Notes under the pieces: generated by a model
Told to the model about the DNA's origin: nothing
The model's database searches: none
What the model saw: the letters and a program-made list of their open reading frames with translations, nothing else
Shown: one piece after another, positions 28,834 to 41,441 of the stretch
Numbering within the stretch: the stretch's first letter is position 1
Layout: each line of letters starts with the position of its first letter
From: Burkholderia pyrrocinia
GTDB taxonomy: Bacteria > Pseudomonadota > Gammaproteobacteria > Burkholderiales > Burkholderiaceae
Direction: 5' to 3'
Assembly (NCBI RefSeq): GCF_022809715.1
Contig: NZ_CP094459.1
Location: 1,488,001 to 1,552,000, forward strand
DNA length: 64,000 nucleotides
Program-made: the position numbers and the translations under genes

Positions 28834-28912
28834 TCGGGCCATATCAGCCCGTACGACCCGTATCAGCCCCGGTCGGAGAAGGCCGCGCAACGCGGCCGGG
28901 CGGGCTTGGCGT

Positions 28913-29743
28913 TCAGCCGAGCTCGACGACCTTGTCCCACGCGAACGCGGTATTTTCCAGTTCGCCGGTGCGCCGGCGGATGTAGCCGCGCGGATTGCAC
29001 ACCACGCGCGTGCCGCCGTCCGCAACATAGTCGAATGACGTATGCGTGTGGCCGTGGATCCACAAATCCACCGGCGGCCGCACGAGTTCAGCCATATCCG
29101 TGACGAACCCCGCCGACGCAAGGTCTTCCGCATAGCGTTCCGCCAGCGAGCGCCGGTGCGGCGCATGATGGGTGACGACGATCGTCCGCCCCGCGAACGG
29201 CACCGCGAGCTGGGCTTCCAGCCACGCGCGGCCTTGCCGATGCAGCGCGATCGCGTCGGCCGGCGAGAAATCCCGTTCCGCCGCGCCCGGTGCCGCATGC
29301 AGCGCCGCGTCGTGCGGCCAGGTCACCTGGATCAATCCCTTGAAATCGAGCATCACGCGCAGCGCGGCTTCGATTGAGGTGGCGATGCTGGCTTCGTCGC
29401 TGCCGAACAGCGAGAAATCGGCCCACAGCGTCGTGCCGAGCACGCGGAAGCGCTGTTCGGGATCGACGTAGACGCCGTTGTTCAGGTAATGCACGTTGTC
29501 GAGCGCATGCGCCGCGTCGCGCATCGCCGCCTCCAGCGCGCCGAATTCCCCATCGTAGTACTCGTGGTTGCCCGGCACGTAGATCACCGGCACGGCCGGG
29601 TCGAACGTCTCGGCGGCCCAGCGCAGGCCTTCCGCGTGATTGTGGATGTCGCCGGCGAGCACGACGAGATCCGCGTCGGCATGCGCGATCACGTCGGGCT
29701 GGTTGCTTTCGAGATGCAGGTCGGACAGGATGCGGACTTTCAC
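28913..29743 (-). CDS. Calcineurin-like metallophosphoesterase
   Basis: A 276-residue phosphoesterase with the complete dinuclear metal motif set: DLHLE (residues ~8-12), GDIHNH (~31), GNHEYYD (~58), VTHHAPH (~195) and GHTHTS (~231). No signal peptide is seen, so it acts in the cytoplasm; the substrate cannot be deduced. It is the last gene of the minus-strand wrbA, DUF2069, FAD oxidase operon, 25 bp after the oxidase. Confidence 0.88.
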   Translation of the reverse strand: MKVRILSDLHLESNQPDVIAHADADLVVLAGDIHNHAEGLRWAAETFDPAVPVIYVPGNHEYYDGEFGALEAAMRDAAHALDNVHYLNNGVYVDPEQRFRVLGTTLWADFSLFGSDEASIATSIEAALRVMLDFKGLIQVTWPHDAALHAAPGAAERDFSPADAIALHRQGRAWLEAQLAVPFAGRTIVVTHHAPHRRSLAERYAEDLASAGFVTDMAELVRPPVDLWIHGHTHTSFDYVADGGTRVVCNPRGYIRRRTGELENTAFAWDKVVELG

Positions 29744-29768
29744 GGGCTTCGCTCCGGAGTGGGCGGCT

Positions 29769-31190
29769 TCAGCGCAGGACCTTGCCGGGATTCATCAGGC
29801 CGCGCGGGTCGAGCGCGGTCTTCAGCGTGCGCATCAGCGTCGTTTCGACCGGCGACTTGTAGCGCTGCGCGTCGTCGATCTTCAACTGGCCGATCCCGTG
29901 TTCCGCGCTGATCGTGCCGTGGTGGCGGTGCACGTTGTCGTAGACGATCCGGTTGATCGGCGCCTGGAACGCGGCGAGGAATGCCTTCGGATCGCCGCCT
30001 TCGGGCATCTGCACGTTGTAGTGAAGGTTGCCGTCGCCGAGGTGGCCGAACGTGACCATCCGCGCGCCCGGCGCGGCCTGCTGGATCGCCGCGTCGGTCT
30101 CGTCGATGAACCGCGCGACCGACGAGATCGGCACCGCGATGTCGTGCTTGATGTTGAGACCCTCGTCGGCCTGCGCGAGCGGGATGTGCTCGCGCAGGTC
30201 CCAGAACGCGCGCGACTGCGCGAGATTCTCCGCGACCACCGCGTCGACCACGAGCCCGGCCTCGAACGCTTCTTCCATCAGTTTCTCGAACAGCGCGCGC
30301 GCATGCGCTTCGCTTTCGTTGTCGGACAGTTCGAGCAGCACCGTCTGCGAATGCGTCTGCGCGAACGGGTAGCGCAGTTGCGGGTAGTGCTTGCCGACCA
30401 GTTGCATGCAGAAATCCGACATCAGCTCGAAGCCGGTCAGCAGCGGCCCGGCCGCACGCTGCGCGAGCGAGAGGAAGTCGAGCGCCGCGTGCGGCGATTC
30501 GAGCGCGGCGAGCGCCGTGACCTGCGCGGCCGGCAGCGGATGCAGCTTCATCACGGCAGCGGTAATGATCCCGAGCGTGCCTTCCGCGCCGATGAACAGG
30601 TCGCGCAGGTCGTAGCCGGTGTTGTCCTTGCGCAGCCCGCGCAGGCCGTCCCAGATCTCGCCCTGCGGCGTCACGACCTCGAGCCCGAGGCACAGCTCGC
30701 GCGCGTTGCCGTAGCGCAGCACCGCGGTGCCGCCAGCATTGGTCGACAGGTTGCCGCCGATCGTGCAGCTGCCTTCCGCCGCGAGGCTCAGCGCGAACAG
30801 CCGGCCGCCTTCGCGGGCGCGTGCCTGCACGTCGGCGAGGATCACGCCGGCTTCGACGGTGATCGTGTTGTTGTGCGGATCGAGCGCACGCACGCGGTTC
30901 AGGCGCGCGACGCTCAGCACGGCCTGGCTGCCGCTCGCGTCGGGCGTCGCGCCGCCGGCGAGGCCCGTGTTGCCGCCTTGCGGCACGAGCGCGATGCCGT
31001 GCGCGTTGGCCAGCTTGACGAGCGCGGCGACTTCGGCCGTGTTCGCGGGTTTCAGCACCGCGCACGCGACACCCTTGTAGCGGCGGCGCCAGTCGGTCAG
31101 GAACGGTTCGGTATCGTGCGGATCGGTCAGCACATGGTCGGCGCCGATCGCGTCGCGGCACGCGGAAACGAAAGCTTCGGAGGACATCAT
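29769..31190 (-). CDS. FAD-binding oxidoreductase (D-2-hydroxyacid/glycolate dehydrogenase type)
   Basis: A 473-residue flavoprotein of the VAO/PCMH family. The FAD-binding part contains VPQGGNTGLAGGATPD, LSLAAEGSCTIGGNLSTNAGG and YDLRDLFIGAEGTLGIITAAVMKLHP. The C-terminal half contains HLGDGNLHYNV, a metal/substrate-site motif, and SAEHGIGQLK. Relatives are D-lactate dehydrogenase, GlcD and D-2-hydroxyglutarate dehydrogenase. Substrate not decided here. Two adjacent ATG codons (31190, 31187) are possible; AAGG precedes them. Confidence 0.9.
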   Translation of the reverse strand: MMSSEAFVSACRDAIGADHVLTDPHDTEPFLTDWRRRYKGVACAVLKPANTAEVAALVKLANAHGIALVPQGGNTGLAGGATPDASGSQAVLSVARLNRVRALDPHNNTITVEAGVILADVQARAREGGRLFALSLAAEGSCTIGGNLSTNAGGTAVLRYGNARELCLGLEVVTPQGEIWDGLRGLRKDNTGYDLRDLFIGAEGTLGIITAAVMKLHPLPAAQVTALAALESPHAALDFLSLAQRAAGPLLTGFELMSDFCMQLVGKHYPQLRYPFAQTHSQTVLLELSDNESEAHARALFEKLMEEAFEAGLVVDAVVAENLAQSRAFWDLREHIPLAQADEGLNIKHDIAVPISSVARFIDETDAAIQQAAPGARMVTFGHLGDGNLHYNVQMPEGGDPKAFLAAFQAPINRIVYDNVHRHHGTISAEHGIGQLKIDDAQRYKSPVETTLMRTLKTALDPRGLMNPGKVLR

Positions 31191-31208
31191 TACCTTGTCG
31201 CGTAAGGG

Positions 31209-33690
<2,482 letters not shown>

Positions 33691-33705
33691 GTGCGGGGCT
33701 GGCGG

Positions 33706-34023
33706 CTACAGTGAAATCTTGCCGATGCAGATGTCCTTGAACATCACCCAGTCGCCCATCAGGCTGTAGATCGGGTGCCGGAACGTGGCCGGGCGATTCT
33801 TCTCGAAGAAGAAGTGTCCGACCCACGCGAACCCGTAGCCGCAGACGACAGCTGCCGGCAGCCACAACCAGTGGCCTGTCGCGATCGCCATCGCGACGCA
33901 GCCGATCACGCCGAGCGAGCCGATGAAGTGCAGCCGCCGCGACGTCAGGTTCTGGTGTTCGTTCAGGTAATACGGGTAGAAATCAGCGAAGCTGGCGAAT
34001 TGCTCCGAATGCGTATGCGCCAT
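33706..34023 (-). CDS. DUF962/Mpo1-like membrane protein
   Basis: A 105-residue protein with two hydrophobic stretches (~34-50 and 52-70) and the DUF962 signature YYLNEHQNLTSRRLHFIGS...GHFFFEKNRPATFRHPIYSLMGDWVMF. Yeast Mpo1 of this family is a 2-hydroxy fatty acid dioxygenase, and conserved His residues in LNEHQN, RRLHFIG and VGHFFFEKNRPATF suit a metal site. Function in bacteria is unproven. GAGGAGACGGCC precedes the ATG. It ends 15 bp from the convergent YihY-type gene. Confidence 0.83.
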   Translation of the reverse strand: MAHTHSEQFASFADFYPYYLNEHQNLTSRRLHFIGSLGVIGCVAMAIATGHWLWLPAAVVCGYGFAWVGHFFFEKNRPATFRHPIYSLMGDWVMFKDICIGKISL

Positions 34024-34179
34024 GGCCGTCTCCTCGGGCCGCTGTTCATGCGGCCATTGTGCGGCCGGCGGCCGGTGTCCGCAAGCGGGGCGGCCCGCCG
34101 CGCCGGCCCGTGCTTTCCTTTTGACAGGCTTTCCGATAGGATCGAAAGAGGTTTTGCATTCAAGCATGAGGGGACTACG

Positions 34180-34635
34180 ATGCGCGTCAGCGATATTCTG
34201 AAAGTGAAGGGCAACACGCTGTTTACGGTGACGCCCGATAAGCCGCTGCGCGAAGCGGTCGATACGATGGCCGAGCACGACATCGGTTCGCTCGTCGTGA
34301 TGGAGTACGGCGATCTCGTCGGGATGCTGACGTTCCGCGAGATCATCCTGCGCCTGCACGTCAACGGAGGTGCGATCGGCGACGTGCAGGTGCGCAAGGT
34401 GATGGACGAGCCGCTCACGTGCACGCCGGAAACGGACGTCAACGAAGTGCGCCGGATGATGCTCGAGCGCCACGCGCGCTACATGCCCGTGCTCGACAAG
34501 AAGGTGCTGATGGGCGTCATTTCGTTCTACGACGTCGCGAAGACGGTCGTCGAGGCGCAGAGCTTCGAGAACCGGATGCTGAAGGCGTACATCCGCGACT
34601 GGCCGGAATCGGAAGCCGAAGCGCACAAGCCGTGA
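34180..34635 (+). CDS. Tandem CBS domain protein
   Basis: A 151-residue cytoplasmic protein consisting almost wholly of two CBS motifs (~10-65 and ~75-130), with GSLVVMEYGDLVGMLTFREI and ARYMPVLDKKVLMGVISFYDV as the paired strand-helix units. Stand-alone CBS pairs bind adenine nucleotides and sense energy state. The start at 34180 is 10 bases after a GAGGGGAC stretch. It is divergent from the DUF962 gene. Confidence 0.9.
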   Translation: MRVSDILKVKGNTLFTVTPDKPLREAVDTMAEHDIGSLVVMEYGDLVGMLTFREIILRLHVNGGAIGDVQVRKVMDEPLTCTPETDVNEVRRMMLERHARYMPVLDKKVLMGVISFYDVAKTVVEAQSFENRMLKAYIRDWPESEAEAHKP

Positions 34636-34777
34636 ACCACGCCGCGCCCGGCGCCCTGACGCGCGGGCGTCGCCATCCGGCACGCGGCGGCGCAGGTTTG
34701 TCCTGCGCCGCCGTTTTTTCAACGACAACACAACAAGGCCCGCGCAGCTTCGCCAAGACGACGCGCGCGTATTCCGC

Positions 34778-36712
34778 ATGAGCGATCAAACGCAAGCCAC
34801 TTCGGGGCGGCGCGACGAACGGCGCGCCCACGCATCGCAGTTCGACCTGCTGCGCGAGCGCCGTTTCGCACCGTTCTTCACGACCCAGTTCCTCGGCGCG
34901 CTGAACGACAACGTCTTCAAGATCGGCTTCACGTCGCTCGTCACCTATCACACAGCACGGTTCTCCGGTGTCGACGCGAAGACCGCCGCATTCCTGATTT
35001 CCGCGATCTTCATCCTGCCGTTCGTGCTGTTCTCGGCGACGTCCGGCCAGATCGCCGACAAGTACGACAAGGCGACCCTCACGCGCTTCGTGAAGACCTT
35101 CGAGATCGTGCTGATGCTGGTCGGCGCGGCCGGCTTCGTCACGCACAGCGCGGCCCTGCTGTATCTGTGCACGTTCATGATGGGGATGCACTCGACGCTG
35201 TTCGGGCCCGTCAAGTATTCGTACCTGCCGCAACATCTCGGCGAGCACGAACTGGTCGGCGGCAACGGTCTCGTCGAGATGGGCACGTTCATCGCGATCC
35301 TGATCGGCACGATCATCGGCGGCGCGGCCGCTGGCATCGAAGGCAGCGGCGAGCGCGTGCTCGCGGTGAGCGTCGTCGTCATCGCGATCGCGGGGCGGCT
35401 CGTCTCGCAGCGCGTGCCGTCCACGCCGGCGCCGCAGCCCGATCTCGCGATCAACTGGAATCCGTTCAGCGAGACCTGGCGCAACCTCGGGCTCGCGCGG
35501 CAGAACCGCACCGTGTTCCTGAGCCTGCTCGGCATCTCGTGGCTGTGGTTCGTCGGCGCGACGTTCCTCACGTCGTTCTTCAATTTCGCGAAGGACGTGC
35601 TGTCCGCGAGCCCCGACGTCGTCACGATCCTGCTCGCGACGTTCTCGGTCGGCATCGGCCTCGGTTCGCTGCTGTGCGAGCGCCTGTCGCAGCGGCGCGT
35701 CGAGATCGGCCTCGTGCCGCTCGGCTCGATCGGCATCAGCGTGTTCGCGATCGAACTGTATTTCGCGAGCCACGCGCTGCCGTCGCCCGGCCACCTGCTG
35801 TCGGTCGGTGAATTCCTGGCCGGCGCGCGCCACTGGCGCATCCTCGCCGACCTGTTCCTGCTCGCGATGTTCGGCGGCTTCTACAGCGTGCCGCTGTACG
35901 CGCTGATCCAGAGCCGCAGCGCACCGACGCACCGTGCGCGGATCATCGCCGCGAACAACATCCTGAACGCGCTGTTCATGATCCTGTCGGCCGTGATGGC
36001 GATGGGGCTGACCAAGGCCGGCGTCGGCATCCCGGGCCTGTTCCTCGTCACCGCGCTGCTGAACGTCATCGTCGCGGCGTATATCTACCTGCTCGTGCCC
36101 GAGTTCCTGCTGCGCTTCGTCGCGTGGGTGCTCGTGCACACCTTCTACCGGATTCGCCTCGTGCACGCGGAGCGGATTCCGGCGGAGGGTGCGGCCGTGC
36201 TCGTCTGCAACCATGTCAGCTATGTCGATGCGCTCGTGCTGGCCGCCGCGAGCCCGCGCCCGATCCGTTTCGTGATGGATCACCGGATCTTCAAGACGCG
36301 CTTCGCGAGCTGGGTGTTCCGGCATGCGAAGGCGATCCCGATCGCGCCGCGTCACGAGGACCCCGGGATGCTCGCGCGCGCGTACGACGCGTGCGAGGCC
36401 GCGCTGAAGGACGGCGAACTCGTGTGTATCTTCCCCGAGGGCAAGCTGACGAAGACGGGCGACATCAACACGTTCCACCACGGCATCACCGAGATCCTGA
36501 GCCGCACGCCGGCGCCGGTGATTCCGATGGCATTGCGCGGATTGTGGGGCAGCTATTTTTCGCGGCATTCCGATGCGCGGATGCCGCGGCCCATCAAGCG
36601 CGGCGTGATGAGCCGGCTGACGCTGGCGGTCGGCGAGCCGATTCCGGCGTCGGTCGCGACGCCCGAATCGCTGCAGGCCGCGGTGACCGAGCTGCGCGGC
36701 GCTCGGAAGTAG
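34778..36712 (+). CDS. MFS transporter fused to PlsC acyltransferase
   Basis: A 644-residue fusion. Residues ~25-435 form an LplT-like major facilitator domain with about 12 helices ([41 protein letters not shown]). Residues ~445-640 form a lysophosphatidic acid acyltransferase domain with the catalytic NHVSYVD motif (HX4D) and [11 protein letters not shown]. In E. coli, LplT and Aas import and re-acylate lysophosphatidylethanolamine. Fusing both activities suggests a one-protein lysophospholipid flip-and-repair system. No acyl-ACP synthetase domain is present, so acyl-ACP or acyl-CoA must be supplied. Confidence 0.9.
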   Translation: MSDQTQATSGRRDERRAHASQFDLLRERRFAPFFTTQFLGALNDNVFKIGFTSLVTYHTARFSGVDAKTAAFLISAIFILPFVLFSATSGQIADKYDKATLTRFVKTFEIVLMLVGAAGFVTHSAALLYLCTFMMGMHSTLFGPVKYSYLPQHLGEHELVGGNGLVEMGTFIAILIGTIIGGAAAGIEGSGERVLAVSVVVIAIAGRLVSQRVPSTPAPQPDLAINWNPFSETWRNLGLARQNRTVFLSLLGISWLWFVGATFLTSFFNFAKDVLSASPDVVTILLATFSVGIGLGSLLCERLSQRRVEIGLVPLGSIGISVFAIELYFASHALPSPGHLLSVGEFLAGARHWRILADLFLLAMFGGFYSVPLYALIQSRSAPTHRARIIAANNILNALFMILSAVMAMGLTKAGVGIPGLFLVTALLNVIVAAYIYLLVPEFLLRFVAWVLVHTFYRIRLVHAERIPAEGAAVLVCNHVSYVDALVLAAASPRPIRFVMDHRIFKTRFASWVFRHAKAIPIAPRHEDPGMLARAYDACEAALKDGELVCIFPEGKLTKTGDINTFHHGITEILSRTPAPVIPMALRGLWGSYFSRHSDARMPRPIKRGVMSRLTLAVGEPIPASVATPESLQAAVTELRGARK

Positions 36713-36965
36713 GCGGGCGGGGTGCCCGCCGGTATCGCGTCGGGCGAGTATTTTGCCTGGAAGCGGGCCGGAACGGGCTTCCGGCAGCACCGACCGGGCT
36801 GCGCGTGCACGTACCGTGCGCCCGGCCTGCGTCTCGTGCGGCACGCTCTGTCGGGACGGCTGGCATAATAGCGGCTTACCTCTTTTTCTCGACCGGCAAA
36901 CGATCGACCTGCCTGCGGCCCGGGCGGCGCATCGGTTTGCTCATTTCTCTTTGGGCGGTTCCATC

Positions 36966-38066
36966 ATGTCCGGCAATACCCTCGGCACGCTTTTCACTGT
37001 CACGACCTTCGGCGAATCGCACGGTCCCGCGATCGGCTGCGTGATCGACGGCTGCCCGCCGGGGATGGGGCTGACCGAAGCCGACATCCAGGTCGAGCTC
37101 GATCGCCGCAAGCCCGGCACGTCGCGGCACGTGACGCAACGGCAGGAGGCCGACGAGGTCGAGATCCTGTCGGGCGTGTTCGAAGGCGTGACGACCGGCA
37201 CGCCGATCGCGCTGCTGATCCGTAACACCGACCAGCGCAGCAAGGACTACGGCAACATCGTCGAGACGTTCCGTCCCGGCCATGCCGATTACACGTACTG
37301 GCAGAAGTACGGCATCCGCGACTACCGCGGCGGCGGCCGCTCGTCTGCACGCCTGACCGCGCCGATCGTCGGCGCGGGCGCGGTCGCGAAGAAGTGGCTG
37401 CGCGAGCGCTTCGGTGTCGAGGTGCGCGGCTACATGAGCGGCCTCGGCGAGATCGACGTGCCGTTCGTCGACTGGTCGCACGTGCGCGAGAATCCGTTCT
37501 TCTCGCCGAACGCGGCGGTCGTTCCCGAGCTCGAGGCCTACATGGATGCGCTGCGCAAGGATGGCGATTCGATCGGCGCGCGCATCGACGTCGTCGCGTC
37601 GGGCGTGCCGGTCGGCTGGGGCGAACCCGTGTTCGACCGTCTCGATGCGGACATCGCGAAGGCGATGATGAGCATCAACGCGGTGAAGGGCGTCGAGATC
37701 GGCGCGGGCTTCGACAGCGTCGCGCAACGCGGCTCCGTGCACGGCGACGAGCTGACGCCGGGCGGCTTCGTCGGCAACCATGCGGGCGGCGTGCTCGGCG
37801 GGATCTCGACGGGACAGGACATCACCGTGTCGATCGCGATCAAGCCGACGTCGAGCATTCGCACGCCGCGCCGCTCGATCACGAAGGCCGGCGAGGAGGC
37901 TACGGTGGAAACCTTCGGTCGCCACGATCCGTGCGTCGGCATCCGCGCGACGCCGATCGCCGAGTCGATGCTCGCACTGGTGCTGATCGACCATGCATTG
38001 CGCCATCGTGCGCAGTGCGGCGACGTCGAGACGACGACGCCGAAGATCGCGGGCAGCGCGACCTGA
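36966..38066 (+). CDS. aroC: Chorismate synthase
   Basis: A 366-residue enzyme converting EPSP to chorismate with reduced FMN, the last common step of aromatic amino acid synthesis. Signatures are [31 protein letters not shown], and [27 protein letters not shown]. The ATG at 36966 gives the family N-terminus; the frame is open upstream without similarity. A CATAAT -10-like hexamer lies ~100 bases upstream. A strong hairpin terminates it at 38120-38152. Confidence 0.97.
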   Translation: MSGNTLGTLFTVTTFGESHGPAIGCVIDGCPPGMGLTEADIQVELDRRKPGTSRHVTQRQEADEVEILSGVFEGVTTGTPIALLIRNTDQRSKDYGNIVETFRPGHADYTYWQKYGIRDYRGGGRSSARLTAPIVGAGAVAKKWLRERFGVEVRGYMSGLGEIDVPFVDWSHVRENPFFSPNAAVVPELEAYMDALRKDGDSIGARIDVVASGVPVGWGEPVFDRLDADIAKAMMSINAVKGVEIGAGFDSVAQRGSVHGDELTPGGFVGNHAGGVLGGISTGQDITVSIAIKPTSSIRTPRRSITKAGEEATVETFGRHDPCVGIRATPIAESMLALVLIDHALRHRAQCGDVETTTPKIAGSAT

Positions 38067-38119
38067 CGCAAGCGGGCGGGGCGCGGTGCGCCTCGTCTCG
38101 ACCGTCGAGCGACGAATGC

Positions 38120-38152
38120 AAACGGGGCGCTGCGTGATGCAGCGCCCCGTTT
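38120..38152 (+). terminator. Terminator after aroC
   Basis: A 14-bp perfect stem: AAACGGGGCGCTGC (38120-38133) pairs with GCAGCGCCCCGTTT (38139-38152) around GTGAT. The plus strand continues CGTTTG; the uridine run is within the right arm (GTTTCGTTT). Confidence 0.75.
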
Positions 38153-38177
38153 CGTTTGCAGCAGTGTGCAGCGGCCC

Positions 38178-38207
38178 AAAAAAACGCGCCGCTCGTGGCG
38201 GCGCGTT
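38178..38207 (-). terminator. Terminator of ETF-ubiquinone oxidoreductase gene
   Basis: On the minus strand AACGCGCCGC (38207-38198) pairs with GCGGCGCGTT (38192-38183), followed by a run of T (38184-38178). It begins 9 bp past the ETF-QO stop codon. Classical intrinsic terminator. Confidence 0.85.
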
Positions 38208-38215
38208 CCGGCAGG

Positions 38216-39889
38216 TTACATGTTCGGATAATTCGGCCCGCCGCCGCCTTCGGGCGTGACCCACACGATGTTCTGCGTCGGGTCCTTGATGTCGCAGGTC
38301 TTGCAGTGCACGCAGTTCTGCGCGTTGATCACCAGCCGATCGCTGCCGTCGTCGTTCTTCACGAACTCATAGACCGCCGCCGGGCAGAAGCGCCCCTCCG
38401 GCCCCGCGTACGTGCGCAGGTTCACGTTCACCGGCACGCTCGCATCCTTCAGCGTCAGGTGCGCCGGCTGGTTCTCCTCGTGGTTCGTGTTCGAGATGAA
38501 CACCGACGACAGCCGGTCGAACGTCAGCTTGCCGTCCGGCTTCGGATACTCGATCGGCTCGCACTGCGACGCCGGCTTCAGCGTCTCGTGGTCTGCGTGC
38601 TGGTGATGCAGCGTCCACGGCACGTTGCCGCCCATCACCTTCTGCTCGAGCCCGACCATCAGCGTGCCGAGATACAGCCCCTTGGCCATCCACTGCTTGA
38701 AGTTGCGCGCACGGTACAGCTCCGTGTACAGCCACGACTGCTTGAACGCGTCCGGGTACGCGTTGAGTTCATCGCTCTGGCGGCCGGCCTGCACCGCGTC
38801 GAACGCGGCGTCGGCCGCCAGCATGCCGGTCTTGATCGCCGCGTGGCTGCCCTTGATCCGCGATGCGTTCAGGAAGCCCGCGTCGTCGCCGATCAGCGCG
38901 CCGCCCGGGAACACCGTCTTCGGCAGCGACAGCAGGCCGCCCGCGGTGATCGCGCGCGCACCGTACGACACGCGCTTGCCGCCTTCCAGGAACGCGCGGA
39001 TCGACGGGTGCGTCTTGTAGCGCTGGAATTCCTCGAACGGCGACAGGTACGGGTTCGTGTAGCCGAGGCCCACCACGAAGCCGACCACGACCTGGTTGTT
39101 GTCCATGTGATACAGGAACGAGCCGCCGTACGTATCCGACTTCAGCGGCCAGCCGGCCGTGTGGATCACGAGGCCCGGCTTGTGCTTCGCGGGATCGATT
39201 TCCCACAGCTCCTTGATGCCGATCCCGTACGCCTGCGGATCGGCGTTCGCGTCGAGCTTGAACTTCGAGATCAGCTGGCGGCCCAGATGGCCGCGGCAGC
39301 CTTCGGCGAACAGCGTGTACTTCGCGTGCAGCTCCATGCCGAGCTGGAAGTTCTCGGTCGGCTCGCCGTTCTTGCCCACGCCCATGTTGCCGGTGGCGAC
39401 GCCCTTCACCGAGCCGTCGTCGTTGTAGAGAATCTCCGCGGCCGGGAAGCCCGGGAAGATCTCGACGCCCAGCGCCTCAGCCTGCGTGCCGAGCCAGCGC
39501 GTGACGTTGCCCAGCGAGATCACGTAGTTGCCGTGGTTCTTGAAGTTCTCGGGCAGCGCCCAGTTCGGCGTGGTCACCGCGCTCTTCTCGGACAGGAACA
39601 GGAAGCGGTCTTCCGTCACCTCGACGGTGAGCGGCGCGCCCCGTTCCTTCCAGTCGGGGAACAGTTCGGTGATCGCGCGCGGGTCCATCACCGCGCCCGA
39701 CAGGATGTGCGCGCCGATCTCGGAACCCTTCTCGAGCACGCACACGCCGATCTCGGTGCCTTTCTCGGCGGCCAGCTGCTTGAGCCGGATCGCCGCCGAC
39801 AGCCCGGCGGGGCCGCCGCCGACGATCACGACGTCGTATTCCATCGATTCGCGCGGGCCGTATTGCTCGATGAGGCTTGCGGGGGTCAT
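38216..39889 (-). CDS. Electron transfer flavoprotein-ubiquinone oxidoreductase
   Basis: A 557-residue inner-membrane-associated enzyme passing electrons from acyl-CoA dehydrogenases through ETF to ubiquinone. The start at 39889 follows AGAGGAACGCCA; the longer frame from 39967 has no family support. The N-terminal FAD fold is MEYDVVIVGGGPAGLSAAIRLK. A 4Fe-4S cluster is near the C-terminus, with Cys residues in FCPAAVYEF and NCVHCKTCDIKDPTQNI. A quinone-binding segment lies between. Monocistronic with its own terminator. Confidence 0.95.
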   Translation of the reverse strand: MTPASLIEQYGPRESMEYDVVIVGGGPAGLSAAIRLKQLAAEKGTEIGVCVLEKGSEIGAHILSGAVMDPRAITELFPDWKERGAPLTVEVTEDRFLFLSEKSAVTTPNWALPENFKNHGNYVISLGNVTRWLGTQAEALGVEIFPGFPAAEILYNDDGSVKGVATGNMGVGKNGEPTENFQLGMELHAKYTLFAEGCRGHLGRQLISKFKLDANADPQAYGIGIKELWEIDPAKHKPGLVIHTAGWPLKSDTYGGSFLYHMDNNQVVVGFVVGLGYTNPYLSPFEEFQRYKTHPSIRAFLEGGKRVSYGARAITAGGLLSLPKTVFPGGALIGDDAGFLNASRIKGSHAAIKTGMLAADAAFDAVQAGRQSDELNAYPDAFKQSWLYTELYRARNFKQWMAKGLYLGTLMVGLEQKVMGGNVPWTLHHQHADHETLKPASQCEPIEYPKPDGKLTFDRLSSVFISNTNHEENQPAHLTLKDASVPVNVNLRTYAGPEGRFCPAAVYEFVKNDDGSDRLVINAQNCVHCKTCDIKDPTQNIVWVTPEGGGGPNYPNM

Positions 39890-40068
39890 TGGCGTTCCTC
39901 TAACCGTTAGAATGCTTTTATTCGGGAGCGTATTGTCTGCGAAACGAAACGCTTGCCGCAACAGCATGCGTCTAGATTAGCACGATCGTTCTATTTTTTG
40001 TGCTAGGGTTATGCCGGCCGAGCCGTGTTGCCCGGGCTGGCGAAATGACATCGAAAGGGGATGTGCAA

Positions 40069-40851
40069 ATGGGTCGATCGATCAATCTGGAAGGCAAGGT
40101 TGCGCTGGTCACGGGCGCGTCGAGCGGCCTCGGGCAGCGTTTTGCGCAGGTGCTGTCGCAGGCCGGCGCGAAGGTCGTGCTCGCGAGCCGACGCGTGGAG
40201 CGCCTGAAGGAACTGCGCGCGGAGATCGAGGCGGCAGGCGGTGCCGCGCACGTCGTGTCGCTCGACGTCACCGACGTCCAGAGCATCAAGGCGGCGGTCG
40301 CGCACGCGGAGACGGAAGCCGGCACGATCGACATCCTCGTGAACAATTCCGGCGTGTCGACGATGCAGAAGCTCGTCGACGTGACGCCGGCCGATTTCGA
40401 GTTCGTGTTCGATACCAACACGCGCGGCGCGTTTTTCGTCGCGCAGGAAGTCGCGAAGCGGATGATCATGCGCGCGAACGGCAACGGTAACGGCAAGCCG
40501 CCGTGCCGGATCATCAACATCGCGTCGGTGGCCGGCCTGCGCGTGTTTCCGCAGATCGGGCTGTACGCGATGAGCAAGGCCGCGGTCGTGCAGATGACGC
40601 GCGCGATGGCACTCGAATGGGGGCGCCACGGGATCAACGTCAACGCGATCTGTCCGGGCTATATCGATACCGAAATCAATCATTACCTGTGGGAAACCGA
40701 GCAGGGCCAGAAGCTGCAGTCGATGCTGCCGCGCCGGCGCGTAGGCAAGCCGCAGGATCTCGACGGGCTGTTGTTGCTGCTCGCGGCCGACGAGTCGCAG
40801 TTCATCAATGGTTCGATCATCTCCGCCGACGACGGCTTCGGCCTCGCCTGA
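40069..40851 (+). CDS. SDR family oxidoreductase
   Basis: A 260-residue classical short-chain dehydrogenase. Cofactor loop TGASSGLG (~16-23), DVTD, NNSG (~95), catalytic Ser in NIASVAG and YAMSK (Tyr/Lys), and a C-terminal SADDGFGLA. The ATG at 40069 is 8 bases after AAAGGGG. It ends 32 bp before a thioesterase gene in the same direction, so they are likely co-transcribed. It lies next to ETF-QO and a 4HBT thioesterase, suggesting fatty acid or acyl-CoA metabolism; substrate unknown. Confidence 0.9.
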   Translation: MGRSINLEGKVALVTGASSGLGQRFAQVLSQAGAKVVLASRRVERLKELRAEIEAAGGAAHVVSLDVTDVQSIKAAVAHAETEAGTIDILVNNSGVSTMQKLVDVTPADFEFVFDTNTRGAFFVAQEVAKRMIMRANGNGNGKPPCRIINIASVAGLRVFPQIGLYAMSKAAVVQMTRAMALEWGRHGINVNAICPGYIDTEINHYLWETEQGQKLQSMLPRRRVGKPQDLDGLLLLLAADESQFINGSIISADDGFGLA

Positions 40852-40883
40852 GCGGATGACATTCAGCAACAAAGAAGACTGCA

Positions 40884-41324
40884 ATGAGCGCAACAAGCGA
40901 TTACTCACCCGTTTTTGAGATGTCGATGCCGATCCGCTGGGGCGACATGGACGCGTTCGGCCACGTGAACAACACGGTCTATTTCCGCTACATGGAGCAG
41001 GCGCGGATCTCGTGGTTCGAGGAACTCGGCATCGCCGGCGGCAACGGCGAGGGGCAGGGGCCCGTCATCGTCACGGCGTCGATGGAATTCCTCAAGCAAC
41101 TGCATTATCCGGGCGACGTGATCGCGAAGATGTCGGCCGCGAAACCCGGCCGAAGCAGCTTCGACACCGGTTTCGAGCTCACGCGTGCGGACGATCCGCA
41201 GCACGTCTATGCGCGCGGCAACGCGCGCTGCGTGTGGGTCGACTACGCGCTCGGCAAGTCGGTGCCGCTGCCGCAACTGTTGCGCGACACGATCGAGCGC
41301 GCGCTCGCGACGAAAATCGTCTGA
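40884..41324 (+). CDS. Acyl-CoA thioesterase, 4HBT/YbgC type
   Basis: A 146-residue hot-dog fold enzyme. The MPIRWGDMDAFGHVNNTVYFRYMEQARISWF segment contains the catalytic Asp of the 4-hydroxybenzoyl-CoA thioesterase family (D in WGDMDAFGHVNN). It hydrolyses acyl-CoA in the cytoplasm; acyl chain preference is not readable. It follows the SDR gene and probably shares its transcript. Confidence 0.9.
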   Translation: MSATSDYSPVFEMSMPIRWGDMDAFGHVNNTVYFRYMEQARISWFEELGIAGGNGEGQGPVIVTASMEFLKQLHYPGDVIAKMSAAKPGRSSFDTGFELTRADDPQHVYARGNARCVWVDYALGKSVPLPQLLRDTIERALATKIV

Positions 41325-41441
41325 GCGCCGATACGGCGAGACCGGCGCCGTCGCGCCGGTGAGTCGCGATGCCCGTTTGTTACCCGAATCGGCCGCCATG
41401 CGCGGCCGATTGTCATCCGGGCGCCGCCATTCACTGCCCGT

